From Alphaproteobacteria bacterium (lineage in GTDB: Bacteria; Pseudomonadota; Alphaproteobacteria; Micavibrionales; Micavibrionaceae), in NCBI GenBank assembly GCA_030426925.1, contig JAUHXT010000010.1, positions 1 through 40,942 of the forward strand: 40,942 nucleotides of DNA. Reading direction: 5' to 3'. The notes under the pieces are model-generated. The model ran no database searches. It was not told the DNA's origin and worked only from the letters and a program-made list of their open reading frames with translations. Shown here piece by piece: positions 1 to 7,579 of this stretch; the first letter of the stretch is position 1, and each line of letters opens with the position of its first letter. A program made the translations under genes and the position numbers.

Positions 1-220
1 TCTTGGGCGGCTTGCAGGCAGCGGGCGTAACCTGTAGCGAACGGGGCGGGTACTTCTCCCGCAACTCCTTCAGCTTCGTATCGGCGGCCTTGGCTAGGAA
101 TTCGCGGATCTTTACGGCCATGCGGTCGCTCGGCGGAACCGGCTTGGCGGGCGGGTTGCCCTCGGCGTCCGCGTGGCTGGCGCTGTATCCGCGATACAGG
201 ATGTTCAGGTAGGACGGCAC
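1..220 (-). CDS. partial hypothetical protein, cut by left window edge
   Basis: Reading leftward, one frame stays open to the window edge and has the codon bias of a real gene, with most third positions G or C. It encodes a piece that begins PSYLNILYRGYSASHADAEG, then a Pro-rich stretch, then an amphipathic helix rich in Lys, Glu and Leu. The start is uncertain: GTG at 220, TTG at 229 and ATG at 121 are in frame, none has a convincing ribosome binding site, and a stop lies a few codons upstream of the TTG. A second leftward frame is open from an ATG at 254, but its composition (many Arg, Gln and Pro) looks like a shadow. The segment is clearly richer in GC than the intergenic DNA that follows. 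I do not recognise the family. Confidence 0.45.
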   Translation of the reverse strand, partial: MPSYLNILYRGYSASHADAEGNPPAKPVPPSDRMAVKIREFLAKAADTKLKELREKYPPRSLQVTPAACKPPK

Positions 221-508
221 CGCCGCCAAAGAAGCGAAAAATACCCGAAATCATTTAAATTCCCGACAATCTTCATGATTTTTAAATTCATCCCGCACGC
301 CACGGACATGAAAACCCTCTGGCACCGTAAAAACTACAGCAAGCTGGCATAAAAGCCGGTTTGCTCTCCGCAGAACCCGCAGAAAACCGCCGCTTTCCCT
401 TAAACAATAAAATTTAAATAAAATTTTAAGTAATTCCTGTCACCCTGAATATGCACACATGTACCACTGTTGATTGTGGACAATCCGTAACGGGGACTTG
501 AGAAAATC
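221..508. other. AT-rich intergenic region
   Basis: This stretch of almost 290 nt separates the leftward partial gene from the rightward gene at 509. The part around 400-435 is strongly AT-rich. The only structure I could pick out is the short palindrome at 472-485, listed separately. I see no convincing gene on either strand. Confidence 0.6.
472..485. promoter_or_regulatory. 14-bp palindrome, possible operator
   Basis: GATTGT-GG-ACAATC is a perfect inverted repeat with 6-bp arms and a 2-bp centre. It ends 23 nt before the ATG at 509, where a repressor or activator of that gene could bind. No known regulator consensus was recognised, and a palindrome this short can occur by chance. Confidence 0.25.
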
Positions 509-1048
509 ATGCATTCAAATACACTAATACTTATGAAATTGAGCATCGCGCTTCTGTCTTGCGCACTCTTAACCACATTACCGTCTACCGCCTTTGCTGT
601 TGATACGACTTCAACAGGGAAAATGCAGGTCACCCATCTTGGTGATGTCGACTTGGGATGCGGTAAATTATCCGCAGAAGCAGCCTCGATGCGTGATGTC
701 ATTTCGCAGCATGAAGATATGAAAAAAGACGCGAAAATGCAGGGCTACGGCGTTAATGCCGCCGCCGGCATCGGCAGTCTTATTGTCGGCACGGTAACAG
801 GCGGCATCGGCTTTGCAGCAGCAGGTTTCCTGGCATCTGAGGCTATTGACGAAGATGCAGAAGAAGCAGAAGCCGTCAGCGACGTGGCCGCACAGCGCCG
901 CTCCTTCATGATGGGCATATTTAACGCCAAGGGCTGCTATGGCCCTATAGAGCATGTCATGCTGGAGCCGGTAGAAGACAAGACCGAAACGGCCCTGATG
1001 GACATCGAACCGGCCGCCGGCGAGCGCGAACCCCGCTATAACGACTAA
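509..1048 (+). CDS. hypothetical exported protein with glycine-rich hydrophobic segment
   Basis: The 179-residue product starts with a signal-peptide-like region (Lys, then a hydrophobic core from about residue 11 to 28, ending STAFA before VDTT), so it is probably periplasmic or membrane associated. Around residues 78-115 it has a long Gly/Ala-rich segment with GxxxG spacing (GYGVNAAAGIGSLIVGTVTGG), resembling glycine-zipper proteins that insert in membranes. An acidic patch (DEDAEEAEA) follows. Two Cys residues (in LGCGK and KGCYG) could form a disulfide. The ATG at 509 has a loose GGGGACTTGAG upstream; an in-frame ATG at 533 would give a shorter signal peptide (MKLSIALLSC). The gene is preceded by a small palindrome. 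I do not recognise the family, and the function is unknown. Confidence 0.7.
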   Translation: MHSNTLILMKLSIALLSCALLTTLPSTAFAVDTTSTGKMQVTHLGDVDLGCGKLSAEAASMRDVISQHEDMKKDAKMQGYGVNAAAGIGSLIVGTVTGGIGFAAAGFLASEAIDEDAEEAEAVSDVAAQRRSFMMGIFNAKGCYGPIEHVMLEPVEDKTETALMDIEPAAGEREPRYND

Positions 1049-1066
1049 TTTCCCCCTGCTATAAAC

Positions 1067-1310
1067 TTGACAGAAGGCAGCAACTATGGGCATTGTGTCT
1101 CTAGTTTGATTGCTTTTACAAAGAGACCACGACGACGAAACGACTTTTGAAAGACTAAATCCCTCCGCTCATACATGTCGCGCCGGGTCTGGAAGATTCA
1201 AACAAACCAATCTCCCACTTTGCAAAAATCGCTTTTACCAAGGGTATCTGGAACAAGCCAATTGGCAGTCAAACGACTATGACTGACTTGCAAAGAAGAG
1301 GAGACCAACT
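1067..1310 (+). promoter_or_regulatory. promoter candidate and long leader of the cold-shock gene
   Basis: TTGACA at 1067-1072 is a perfect -35 match and is followed after 18 nt by CATTGT (1091-1096), a weak -10. This would give a leader of roughly 200 nt before the cold-shock ATG. Long structured leaders are typical of cspA-type mRNAs, where they control stability and translation with temperature. The leader holds a near-repeat: TGCTTTTACAAAGAG at 1111-1125 and CGCTTTTACCAAGGG at 1230-1244. The gene's ribosome binding site (AAGAGGAG) lies just upstream of the ATG. The promoter assignment is an inference. Confidence 0.4.
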
Positions 1311-1523
1311 ATGGCAACAGGAACAGTTAAATGGTTTAACGAAACCAAGGGTTACGGATTCATCCAGCCTGACGATGGCGGCGCGGACGTATTCGTACAT
1401 ATCAGCGCCGTTGAAAAGGCCGGTATGCGTTCCCTGGCAGAAGGACAAAAAGTATCCTTCGACGTTCAGGAAGACCCGAAAAAAGGCAAAAGCTCTGCAG
1501 CAAATATTTCTGCTGCTGAATAA
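1311..1523 (+). CDS. csp: cold-shock domain protein (CspA family)
   Basis: This 70-residue protein is a single cold-shock domain, the usual length for a bacterial CspA homologue. It opens with [17 protein letters not shown], containing the RNP1 motif (KGYGFI), and carries RNP2 as VFVHIS near residues 26-31; the aromatic residues that stack on single-stranded nucleic acid are present. Such proteins bind RNA and single-stranded DNA, melt secondary structure and act as RNA chaperones in the cytoplasm. The ATG follows a strong AAGAGGAG site. The gene is monocistronic, with a long leader upstream and a strong hairpin terminator 24 nt after the stop. Cold regulation through the leader is likely by analogy. 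Which paralogue of the csp family it is cannot be told from sequence alone. Confidence 0.96.
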   Translation: MATGTVKWFNETKGYGFIQPDDGGADVFVHISAVEKAGMRSLAEGQKVSFDVQEDPKKGKSSAANISAAE

Positions 1524-1547
1524 CCTTTATTCAAAAAGAAAAATACA

Positions 1548-1586
1548 GGGGGCGGTGCATATCAGTATGCGCCGCTCCCTTCTTTT
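1548..1586. terminator. bidirectional rho-independent terminator
   Basis: A 14-bp stem (1548-1561 with 1566-1579, two G-T pairs) closes a 4-nt loop and is followed by TTCTTTT on the plus strand. The minus strand has its own T-rich tail from the A-rich run at 1533-1545. It therefore serves the cold-shock gene and the convergent leftward gene. The TGA stop of the leftward gene (1562-1564) falls in the loop, so one arm of the stem encodes that protein's last residues. Confidence 0.88.
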
Positions 1587-2236
1587 GTGGCGACGATATC
1601 TCCGCTCTCCATATCCACCAGCACATCAAAAAAACCTTTATCGGTTTTAAATCGCACAAGATAGACAGACCGCCCTTCGAACGACCGGGGAAAGACATCA
1701 ATATCACGGGACGGCGGCGCAATGCGCAGGGCAATGCGCTTGGCCAGTTTCTCTGTAATCGGATGCCCGTCGGGGATGGCCACCGGCTGCGGCTGGCTCA
1801 CCACCTTGCCGGGGTTCTCCGGCTTGGGCGGGCTGTAGGGCGCATCATCCGGTCGCGGCTCCCGGCGCTTCGGCGCAGGTTCAGGCGGAGACATCGCTTC
1901 TGTCTTCACGCCAACTTTCTTGATGATCGGTTTTTGCGCATCGGGAACATCGACCGCCGGTTCTTCCGCCACTTCCGGCTCGACCGGGTCAAGGATGGAC
2001 GGCTTTTCCGGCTCTTTAAACACATGCACTTTCGGCTGGTGCGGAGCCGCGGGCTCAATCACCTCATCGGGCTGCACAGGCGCGCCGTAAGTTCCGGGAA
2101 CTTCCAGCTCCTGCGTCGTGCCATCGGCATTCTTCACGATAATTTTCCCCTGCGCCAAAGCAGGCCCGGCGCAGAATAAAACAGCAGCAGTACATAGAAA
2201 TGCGTATCTCATGGATGGCAGTATACCAAAGCGCAT
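1562..2236 (-). CDS. exported proline-rich protein with C-terminal PepSY-like domain
   Basis: The N-terminus is a signal peptide ending GPALA just before QGKIIVKN, so the product is exported. A long Pro/Glu/Lys-rich linker of about 100 residues follows, and then a compact C-terminal part (about residues 155-224) with ITEKLAKRIALRI, VYLVRFKTDKGFFDVLVDMESGDIV. The arrangement 'YLVRF..G..DVLVDMESGDIV' resembles PepSY-type domains, which bind and restrain other periplasmic proteins; this similarity is by eye only. The ATG at 2236 overlaps the stop of the upstream SYLF gene as TAATG, so the two are probably translated together. An in-frame ATG at 2212 (MRYAFLC) would give a tidier signal peptide. 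The gene ends inside a terminator hairpin. Confidence 0.7.
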   Translation of the reverse strand: MRFGILPSMRYAFLCTAAVLFCAGPALAQGKIIVKNADGTTQELEVPGTYGAPVQPDEVIEPAAPHQPKVHVFKEPEKPSILDPVEPEVAEEPAVDVPDAQKPIIKKVGVKTEAMSPPEPAPKRREPRPDDAPYSPPKPENPGKVVSQPQPVAIPDGHPITEKLAKRIALRIAPPSRDIDVFPRSFEGRSVYLVRFKTDKGFFDVLVDMESGDIVATKEGSGAY

Positions 2237-2793
2237 TAGTAGTTCAAATCATCATCCGCCCAGTATTTCGTGCCCTGGATCGTGGCCTGGAGCGCGAGGC
2301 CGTTCTCCGTCAACTGGTATACGGTAGCGCCGTTCACAACCGTCCCGGCTTCCGACAGCTCCCCGCCGTCCTTTCCGGCCTTGGCCGCAGCATCCGCCTG
2401 CCCCGACAAATCCCACCCTTCGGTAACAAAGCGGTCGAATGCCGGCTTGGTGTGGAAAATAAAGACAAGGCGGTAATCCTTCGCCCCAAGGCCGAGGCCG
2501 AGGCCACCGGACGCCATCTCCATATAGGTTTCCTGCCCCGTCAGGTTATTGTGCGCAATGCCGGAACCGTAGGCCAGCGATACAAAAAACGCGTTCACAC
2601 CGCCACTGGCGAACACCGCGTAGCCGTAGGCCCCTTCCAGCCGCGCCTGCGCATCCGGCTCTTCCCGGTACAGGCGCGACAGCGTTTTCGCCCGCATATT
2701 CTGGATCTCCGCCCGGTCTTCGGCGGCATCGGCCCGCGCCGTAACAGGCAGCAAGACACAAATTATCAGGAAAGCGGAAAACAGGCGCAACAT
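2236..2793 (-). CDS. SYLF (Ysc84-like) lipid-binding domain protein
   Basis: This 185-residue protein has a signal peptide (MLRLFSAFLIICVLLPVTARA) and then a SYLF/Ysc84-type domain. The features seen are YGYAVFASGG, a Gly-rich stretch (MASGGLGLGLGAKDYRLVFIF), the helix HTKPAFDRFVTEGWDLSGQADAAAKAG and a final strand region. Members bind phosphoinositides in eukaryotes; the bacterial, exported versions are poorly understood and may act at the envelope. The ATG at 2793 has a good AGAAGGA site. The stop overlaps the start of the next leftward gene (TAATG), which suggests an operon whose two exported products work together. Confidence in the family is good, but the biological role is unknown. Confidence 0.82.
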   Translation of the reverse strand: MLRLFSAFLIICVLLPVTARADAAEDRAEIQNMRAKTLSRLYREEPDAQARLEGAYGYAVFASGGVNAFFVSLAYGSGIAHNNLTGQETYMEMASGGLGLGLGAKDYRLVFIFHTKPAFDRFVTEGWDLSGQADAAAKAGKDGGELSEAGTVVNGATVYQLTENGLALQATIQGTKYWADDDLNY

Positions 2794-2930
2794 GGCAAAA
2801 TCCTTCTCATAGGTGAATCGTATAAATCCGTTATAGCACAGTGTGATAACAAATGCTCTTTCGAAAACCCCTTGCCCTCATACCTCACCATGCTACAGTG
2901 CCCCGGTAATTTCAATAATGGAAGAGAGCT

Positions 2931-3314
2931 ATGACCAGATATATCGCACTGGCCGCGCTGGCGGTCGCATTAAGCCCCGCACCGGCATCCGCGCAGGATT
3001 TCCTGAACCAGGTAAACCGCATGCTGAACACCGTCGACCGGACGGAGCGCACAGTCAACCGCACCACCAACACGGCGGAGCGCATCAACAACAAGATTCC
3101 TGAACAACAGCCCGAACAGGAACAACAGGCAAAAACGCAGCCTGCCCCTGCCCCGCAGCCGGTGAAGGAAGAACCGCAGGCCGTAGCACCCGCCGCTGGC
3201 GATGATGGCGTAACCGAAGAAGAACAGCGTATCCTCGACGAAGCCAAACGCATCGAAGAAGAACGGATTTTGAAGCAGGCCGAAGAAATCCGCAGCCGCC
3301 GCAACCAGCGTTAA
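2931..3314 (+). CDS. small exported coiled-coil protein
   Basis: The 127-residue product has a clear signal peptide (MTRYIALAALAVALSPAPASA, cleavage before QDF). After it come a Thr/Arg/Asn-rich segment with heptad-like spacing (VNRMLNTVDRTERTVNRTTNTAERI), a Gln/Pro/Ala linker and a highly charged C-terminal helix (EEEQRILDEAKRIEEERILKQAEEIRSRRNQR) that should form a coiled coil. It is probably a periplasmic or envelope-associated protein. The ATG at 2931 follows GGAAGAGAG. It is divergent from the SYLF gene across a 137-nt gap that must hold both promoters, and a terminator follows its stop. I do not recognise a family. Confidence 0.75.
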   Translation: MTRYIALAALAVALSPAPASAQDFLNQVNRMLNTVDRTERTVNRTTNTAERINNKIPEQQPEQEQQAKTQPAPAPQPVKEEPQAVAPAAGDDGVTEEEQRILDEAKRIEEERILKQAEEIRSRRNQR

Positions 3315-3342
3315 ACCACGCCGGATATATATCAATGAAAAG

Positions 3343-3369
3343 ACCCCCGGGTGAAAACGCGGGGGTTTT
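3343..3369 (+). terminator. rho-independent terminator
   Basis: ACCCCCG (3343-3349) pairs with CGGGGGT (3360-3366) across a 10-nt loop, and TTTT follows. It lies 28 nt after the stop of the exported coiled-coil gene and also faces the convergent gene ending at 3380. Confidence 0.8.
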
Positions 3370-3379
3370 GCGTTAATGC

Positions 3380-3790
3380 CTAAACGGTAAGGGGCGCAAG
3401 GTTTCTTTGACGGCGCTCACGGTTTACTACCCGCGCTTGTCGCCGCTCATTACGCCGGGCCTCCTGAAACTCGTCCACACTCTCCTTGTCGAAAAAGCCG
3501 TAACCAAACGCCGTCCGCAGACCGTTAGGCACAGTGGCTTTAAAGGCGCGTATGGGGACAATGCTCTCTATATCGCCGGCTATTTCCAGCACTATTACGG
3601 GGTTCTCGCTACACCGGTCATAGAAAACCAGTTTCGCATGCCCGGTATCACCGCCCGTCGCTTCGATAATCCGCCTGCTCGTTTCCTGCGCAATGGTCAT
3701 CAGCCGCTGGCGCGCAACCCCGTCACTGGCAAACAGCCTGGGCTGGGCTACCATAATCTGGAAAAATGATGATGCGTTCGGTCGTGCCAT
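3380..3790 (-). CDS. hypothetical protein with basic C-terminal tail
   Basis: The 136-residue product has no signal peptide or membrane segment. The first 100 residues look like a small globular alpha/beta domain (KLVFYDRCSENPVIVLEIAGDI). The C-terminus is a strongly basic Arg-rich helix (EARRNERRQARVVNRERRQR) that could bind nucleic acid or the ribosome. There is no ribosome binding site before the ATG at 3790. Instead, TTGACA and TATTAG, 17 nt apart, end 6 nt before the ATG, so the mRNA may be leaderless. An internal in-frame Met at residue 13 has no better context. Family and role are unknown. Confidence 0.65.
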   Translation of the reverse strand: MARPNASSFFQIMVAQPRLFASDGVARQRLMTIAQETSRRIIEATGGDTGHAKLVFYDRCSENPVIVLEIAGDIESIVPIRAFKATVPNGLRTAFGYGFFDKESVDEFQEARRNERRQARVVNRERRQRNLAPLTV

Positions 3791-3796
3791 AAAAGT

Positions 3797-3825
3797 CTAA
3801 TATAAAAGAGCGTCCATTATGTCAA
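3797..3825 (-). promoter_or_regulatory. promoter placing transcription start at the ATG at 3790
   Basis: Read leftward, TTGACA (3820-3825, perfect -35) is followed by a 17-nt spacer and TATTAG (3797-3802, 4 of 6 to the -10 consensus). Only 6 nt then separate the -10 from the ATG, so transcription should begin at or next to the start codon. TATATT with a 15-nt spacer is an alternative -10. Confidence 0.5.
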
Positions 3826-3833
3826 TAATAATG

Positions 3834-3935
3834 TCAGCCCGGCCGGGCAAGGGAAATACCGATCAGCAGCGCAATATAGGCCGCAATCTGTATCCCGACG
3901 ATCAGCAGGATTTTGCGCAGCGCGTCCCTGTTCAT
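3834..3935 (-). CDS. 33-residue single-pass membrane peptide next to uvrB
   Basis: Directly after the uvrB stop, as TAG-G-ATG, a 33-codon frame encodes a peptide beginning MNRDALRKILLIVG and ending with TGA at 3834-3836. It has a short charged N-terminus followed by about 20 hydrophobic residues (ILLIVGIQIAAYIALLIGISLA) and a short RPG tail, which is the layout of a single transmembrane helix. With a 1-nt gap and no separate ribosome binding site, translation probably restarts from ribosomes finishing uvrB. I see no promoter between the genes. Function is unknown. It could be a chance frame, but the charge-then-hydrophobic pattern and the exact junction argue for a real small protein. Confidence 0.55.
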   Translation of the reverse strand: MNRDALRKILLIVGIQIAAYIALLIGISLARPG

Positions 3936-3936
3936 C

Positions 3937-6000
3937 CTACCGTAACCCCAGGTCTATGTTTTCCAGCCGCTTGATTTCATCGCGGTATTTCGCGGCTTCT
4001 TCGAATTCGAGGTTCGAAGCGGCATCCTGCATCTTCTTGTCCAGCTTGGCGATATAGGATTTGAGCTTGTCGGGCGAAGACAGTGCTTCCTGCTGCTGGT
4101 CGCTCATCCCGGCAATGGTTCGTTGCACCTCCACCCGGTCCGCGCGCTCGACCACGCTGTTCAGCACATCATTGATATTCTTGCGCACGGATTCCGGCGT
4201 AATGCCGTTTTCCTTGTTATACGCCATCTGTTTGTCACGGCGGCGGGATGTTTCTTCCATCGCGTATTTCATGGAATCCGTGACCTTGTCGGCATACAGG
4301 ATCACACGGCCATCGACATTCCGTGCCGCCCGTCCGATCGTCTGCACCAACGATGTTTTGGAACGCAAATATCCTTCCTTGTCGGCATCCAGAATGGCCA
4401 TCAACATACATTCGGGAATATCCAGCCCCTCACGCAGCAGGTTAATCCCCACCAGAATGTCGTAAACACCGAGCCGCAAATCACGGATCAGCTCAATCCG
4501 CTCCAGCGTGTCGGTATCGGAATGCATGTACCGCACCTTCAGACCGTTCTCGTTCAGGTATTCGGACAGCGCCTCCGCCATTTTCTTGGTGAGTGTCGTC
4601 ACCATGATACGCCCGCCCTGCGCGATCACTTTGTTGCACTCGCTCATCAAATCGTCGATCTGGTGTTCGGTAGGGCGCACCTCCACCGGCGGATCGATAA
4701 GCCCGGTTGGACGCACCACCTGCTCGACAAACACACCGCCCGTTTGTTCCATCTCCCACGGGCCGGGTGTTGCGGATACATAAATTGTTTGCGGCCGGAA
4801 TTGCTGCCACTCTTCAAACTTCAGCGGGCGGTTATCGACCGCAACCGGCAGACGGAACCCGTAATCCACCAGCGTTTGTTTGCGCGCGCGGTCGCCGTTA
4901 TACATCGCCCGCAACTGCGGAACCATCACGTGGCTTTCATCCAGGAACATCAGCGCGTCTTTGGGTAGGTATTCGATCAAGGTCGGCGGTGGCTCCCCCG
5001 GCGCGCGGCCGGTCAGGTAACGCGAATAATTTTCAATCCCCTTGCAAGTCCCTGTCGCTTTCAGCATTTCAATGTCGAATTGCGTGCGTTCCGATATGCG
5101 CTGCGCTTCCAAAAGCTTTCCCTGACTTTCGAACCACGCGATACGTTCTTTCAGGTCTTTTTTCATCTGGCTCACGGCCTGCGTGATCGTCGGCCCCGGT
5201 GTGATATAGTGACTGTTCGCGTAAATCCGAACACCATCCAGCCGCGCATGTTTTTCACCGGTTAGCGCATCGAACTCGACAATCTCTTCCACCTCATCGC
5301 CGAACATGGAAATCCGCCACGCGGAATCCTCCATGTGTGAAGGGAAGATTTCAACCGTATCCCCGCGCACGCGGAACGCCCCGCGCTCAAACGCGATGTC
5401 GTTGCGGTTATATTGCAATTCGATAAACCGTCCGATCAGGTCCTGCCGGTCAATCTGCATCCCCTTATGGATATCGAACGTCATGGCAAGGTAATCTTCC
5501 TTCGACCCGATACCGTAGATGGAGGACACAGACGCAACGATAATACAGTCCTTGCGCTCAAACAGCGCACGTGTGGCCGAGTGGCGCATCCGGTCGATCT
5601 GCTCGTTAATCGAACTGTCCTTTTCAATGAACGTATCCGATCGCGGAACATACGCTTCCGGTTGATAGTAATCGTAATAGGAAACGAAATATTCAACGGC
5701 GTTATTCGGAAAGAACTCCTTGAACTCACCATACAGCTGCGCTGCCAGCGTCTTGTTGGGTGCAAGGATAATGGCCGGACGCTGCGTTTTCTGGATAATA
5801 TGCGCCATGGTGAAGGTCTTGCCCGATCCGGTAACGCCCAGCAAAACCTGGTCGGTTTCGCCGTTCTCCACCCCTTCGGTCAACGCCTTAATCGCCTCCG
5901 GCTGGTCACCGGAGGGCGTAAAATCTGATGTCAGCATAAAAGGCGGTGAGCTTTCTAAAGGTTCCGCCGCCGCCTGATTGAGTTCAACAACGCCGCGCAT
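3937..6000 (-). CDS. uvrB: excinuclease ABC subunit UvrB
   Basis: UvrB is the damage-verifying helicase-like subunit of nucleotide excision repair; it is loaded on DNA by UvrA and recruits UvrC. The 687-residue product is close to the usual length. It has Walker A (GVTGSGKT, residues 55-62), the aromatic beta-hairpin region that inserts between strands ([16 protein letters not shown]), helicase motifs including DESH and the QTIGRAARN motif VI, and a C-terminal UVR motif ([17 protein letters not shown]) that contacts UvrC or UvrA. The annotated ATG at 6000 gives a 21-residue extension compared with [12 protein letters not shown], whose ATG at 5937 is an alternative start. A -35/-10 pair ends 7 nt before the ATG at 6000 and no Shine-Dalgarno site is seen. 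No obvious LexA box was found. A small membrane peptide follows immediately. Confidence 0.98.
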   Translation of the reverse strand: MRGVVELNQAAAEPLESSPPFMLTSDFTPSGDQPEAIKALTEGVENGETDQVLLGVTGSGKTFTMAHIIQKTQRPAIILAPNKTLAAQLYGEFKEFFPNNAVEYFVSYYDYYQPEAYVPRSDTFIEKDSSINEQIDRMRHSATRALFERKDCIIVASVSSIYGIGSKEDYLAMTFDIHKGMQIDRQDLIGRFIELQYNRNDIAFERGAFRVRGDTVEIFPSHMEDSAWRISMFGDEVEEIVEFDALTGEKHARLDGVRIYANSHYITPGPTITQAVSQMKKDLKERIAWFESQGKLLEAQRISERTQFDIEMLKATGTCKGIENYSRYLTGRAPGEPPPTLIEYLPKDALMFLDESHVMVPQLRAMYNGDRARKQTLVDYGFRLPVAVDNRPLKFEEWQQFRPQTIYVSATPGPWEMEQTGGVFVEQVVRPTGLIDPPVEVRPTEHQIDDLMSECNKVIAQGGRIMVTTLTKKMAEALSEYLNENGLKVRYMHSDTDTLERIELIRDLRLGVYDILVGINLLREGLDIPECMLMAILDADKEGYLRSKTSLVQTIGRAARNVDGRVILYADKVTDSMKYAMEETSRRRDKQMAYNKENGITPESVRKNINDVLNSVVERADRVEVQRTIAGMSDQQQEALSSPDKLKSYIAKLDKKMQDAASNLEFEEAAKYRDEIKRLENIDLGLR

Positions 6001-6007
6001 GGGAATA

Positions 6008-6036
6008 GATATAGTACAGGATGATGAGTTTTTGAA
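6008..6036 (-). promoter_or_regulatory. possible uvrB promoter
   Basis: Read leftward, TTCAAA (6031-6036) and TATATC (6008-6013), each 4 of 6 to consensus, are 17 nt apart, with 7 nt from the -10 to the uvrB ATG at 6000. The fit is moderate. It would make uvrB mRNA leaderless or nearly so. Confidence 0.3.
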
Positions 6037-6073
6037 GATTTGACTTATTTTTTCAGTTTGGTAGACAAGGGCT

Positions 6074-7081
6074 ATGTTTCGTTATTTACCGCTTTTACTG
6101 GTTTTCCTGACAACCCCTGCCCTGGCCGACACGCTGTACCTGCACAACGGCGATAAGTTCAGCGGTGACATTACAGATGCCAGCAACCCCGGTGTATTAC
6201 AATTTCGGGCGGCTTTCGGCCAAAAGCTGGATGTTCCGTGGGAAACCGTCGCGGGATTATACGATTCCAGCGGCCAGCCTGTCCCCTTCCCTTCAAAACC
6301 ACAGGAAGTAACGCACCAGCAGGCCTCAGCCAGCGCAACGGCCATGACCGCCGCAACAACAGCGGCAACAGAACAAACGGCTGCTACGCAAGAAACGGCG
6401 GAAGCGGAATCCGCGCCCCAAGAACCCAAAGTCTGGTCCGGTCGCGTCAATCTGGGGGCATCCATACAAAGCGGCAACACGGAAAATGAGGCCCTGAATG
6501 CCGATGCAGAATTAAAGGCCAAGTGGAACAAGAAACACCGTTCAACCTTTAAGGCCGAAGTAAACATAGAAGAAGATGACGGCGACACCACCGAAGACAA
6601 CCGTATGATCAGCGGCGAACATGATTATTTTTTCACTGAAAAGTGGTTTTTAAATTCAGGCCTGTCGTTTGAACAAGATGATATTGATCAGGTCGATTTG
6701 CGTTCTGTCGCCAGCCTCGGCCTCGGCCATCAGGTCTATGAGCAGGATGATCTGAACCTGCAATACATTCTTGGTCCCAGTTACCTGCGTGAAGACTTTG
6801 AAAGCGGCGGCACGGAGAACAGCATCGCCGCACGCTGGGCGTTTGACTATGACCAGAAAGTTTTCGATGATTTGTTGCAGTTATTCCACGACCATGAATT
6901 GCTGGTTCCGGCTGACGATACAGATGACTTTTTATTCGACAGCAAAACCGGTGTCCGTGTCCCGTTGAAAGCCGGACTGGTCGGCACGGCGGAAGTTGAT
7001 TTCGATTGGGACAATAAACCGGAACCCGGCACGAAAGAAGACGATACGGAATATTCCGTCAAAATTGGATACGAATGGTAA
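6074..7081 (+). CDS. DUF481 family outer-membrane protein (YdiY-like)
   Basis: The 335-residue product has a signal peptide ([18 protein letters not shown]) and an N-terminal segment [14 protein letters not shown] typical of exported proteins with a small beta domain. An Ala/Thr/Glu-rich linker follows (about residues 75-117). Then comes a beta-barrel-like region of alternating strands beginning [17 protein letters not shown] and ending in an aromatic residue (IGYEW), as outer-membrane proteins do. The SGNT motif and the repeated [10 protein letters not shown]-type strands match the DUF481 family, which includes E. coli YdiY. Function is not established. The ATG follows an AAGGG site. The gene is divergent from uvrB across 73 nt, and its stop abuts the stop of the leftward gene ending at 7082. 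Confidence 0.85.
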   Translation: MFRYLPLLLVFLTTPALADTLYLHNGDKFSGDITDASNPGVLQFRAAFGQKLDVPWETVAGLYDSSGQPVPFPSKPQEVTHQQASASATAMTAATTAATEQTAATQETAEAESAPQEPKVWSGRVNLGASIQSGNTENEALNADAELKAKWNKKHRSTFKAEVNIEEDDGDTTEDNRMISGEHDYFFTEKWFLNSGLSFEQDDIDQVDLRSVASLGLGHQVYEQDDLNLQYILGPSYLREDFESGGTENSIAARWAFDYDQKVFDDLLQLFHDHELLVPADDTDDFLFDSKTGVRVPLKAGLVGTAEVDFDWDNKPEPGTKEDDTEYSVKIGYEW

Positions 7082-7579
7082 TCAGCTGTATTTGTTGATG
7101 GCGATTTTCACCATCTGTTTAAGTTCTTCTGCCAGCGCACTTTCGGCATCTTCAATACCTTGCTTGTTCACAACGCTCATCGCATCGACATGCGCCTGAA
7201 TAATAACGCGCTGCGCTTCAAGATTTAGTTCAGTTTCACCGATATAATCACGCAAGGATTCCGCGAAATAAGTCGTCAGTTCGTCTTCGGACAGCGCAGC
7301 AAGGTCCTTGATTTCATGCGCCAGTGTAAAGGCACGTTCTGACAATTTGGCGCGCTGCGGTGTATCCCCCATATCACGCATATCAATCCAGACTTGAATT
7401 AATTCATCGAGAAAACCGGCTATTGCTGCAGGACACTCTTTCTTCATTTTCTCCACCAGCCGGTTGGCTTCCTCAATAGCTTCCGGATCGACTTGGCCTG
7501 CCTGCTTTTCGTCTTCACGTTTACTCAGCCCAAGTTTTTGCAAAAGACGGTTGGGAAGATGGATCAGTTCTACTTTCAT
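7082..7579 (-). CDS. helical protein, possible histidine phosphotransfer partner
   Basis: The 165-residue product appears almost entirely helical and soluble. Its segment AFTLAHEIKDLAAL (His at residue 88) resembles the HPt signature, in which a His on a four-helix bundle carries phosphate between regulators. The neighbouring ESLRDYI also fits what I remember of small HPt-like proteins encoded beside response regulators in alphaproteobacteria. The usual Gly after Lys in HPt domains is Asp here, so the assignment is tentative. The start (ATG at 7579) overlaps the stop of the upstream response regulator as ATGA, which is strong evidence that they are translated together and act in one pathway. 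No kinase gene is in the window. Confidence 0.6.
   Translation of the reverse strand: MKVELIHLPNRLLQKLGLSKREDEKQAGQVDPEAIEEANRLVEKMKKECPAAIAGFLDELIQVWIDMRDMGDTPQRAKLSERAFTLAHEIKDLAALSEDELTTYFAESLRDYIGETELNLEAQRVIIQAHVDAMSVVNKQGIEDAESALAEELKQMVKIAINKYS

Noticed and set aside
308-352. 14-residue frame (MKTLWHRKNYSKLA) in the left intergenic region
   Set aside because: Too short to judge and without a ribosome binding site or attenuator structure.
2200-2934. 244-residue open frame on the plus strand
   Set aside because: Antisense to the SYLF gene, which has a clear family match and ribosome binding site.
4123-4968. 281-residue open frame on the plus strand
   Set aside because: It lies antisense to uvrB, its composition is His/Arg/Gln-rich and it has no ribosome binding site; a shadow of the uvrB codon bias.
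6040-6067. TTGACT and TAGACA as a promoter for the DUF481 gene
   Set aside because: It would start transcription at the ATG while a normal AAGGG ribosome binding site exists upstream, so the two readings conflict.
5983-6073. Search for a LexA (SOS) box before uvrB
   Set aside because: No direct repeat of GTTC or GAAC with 7-nt spacing was found.
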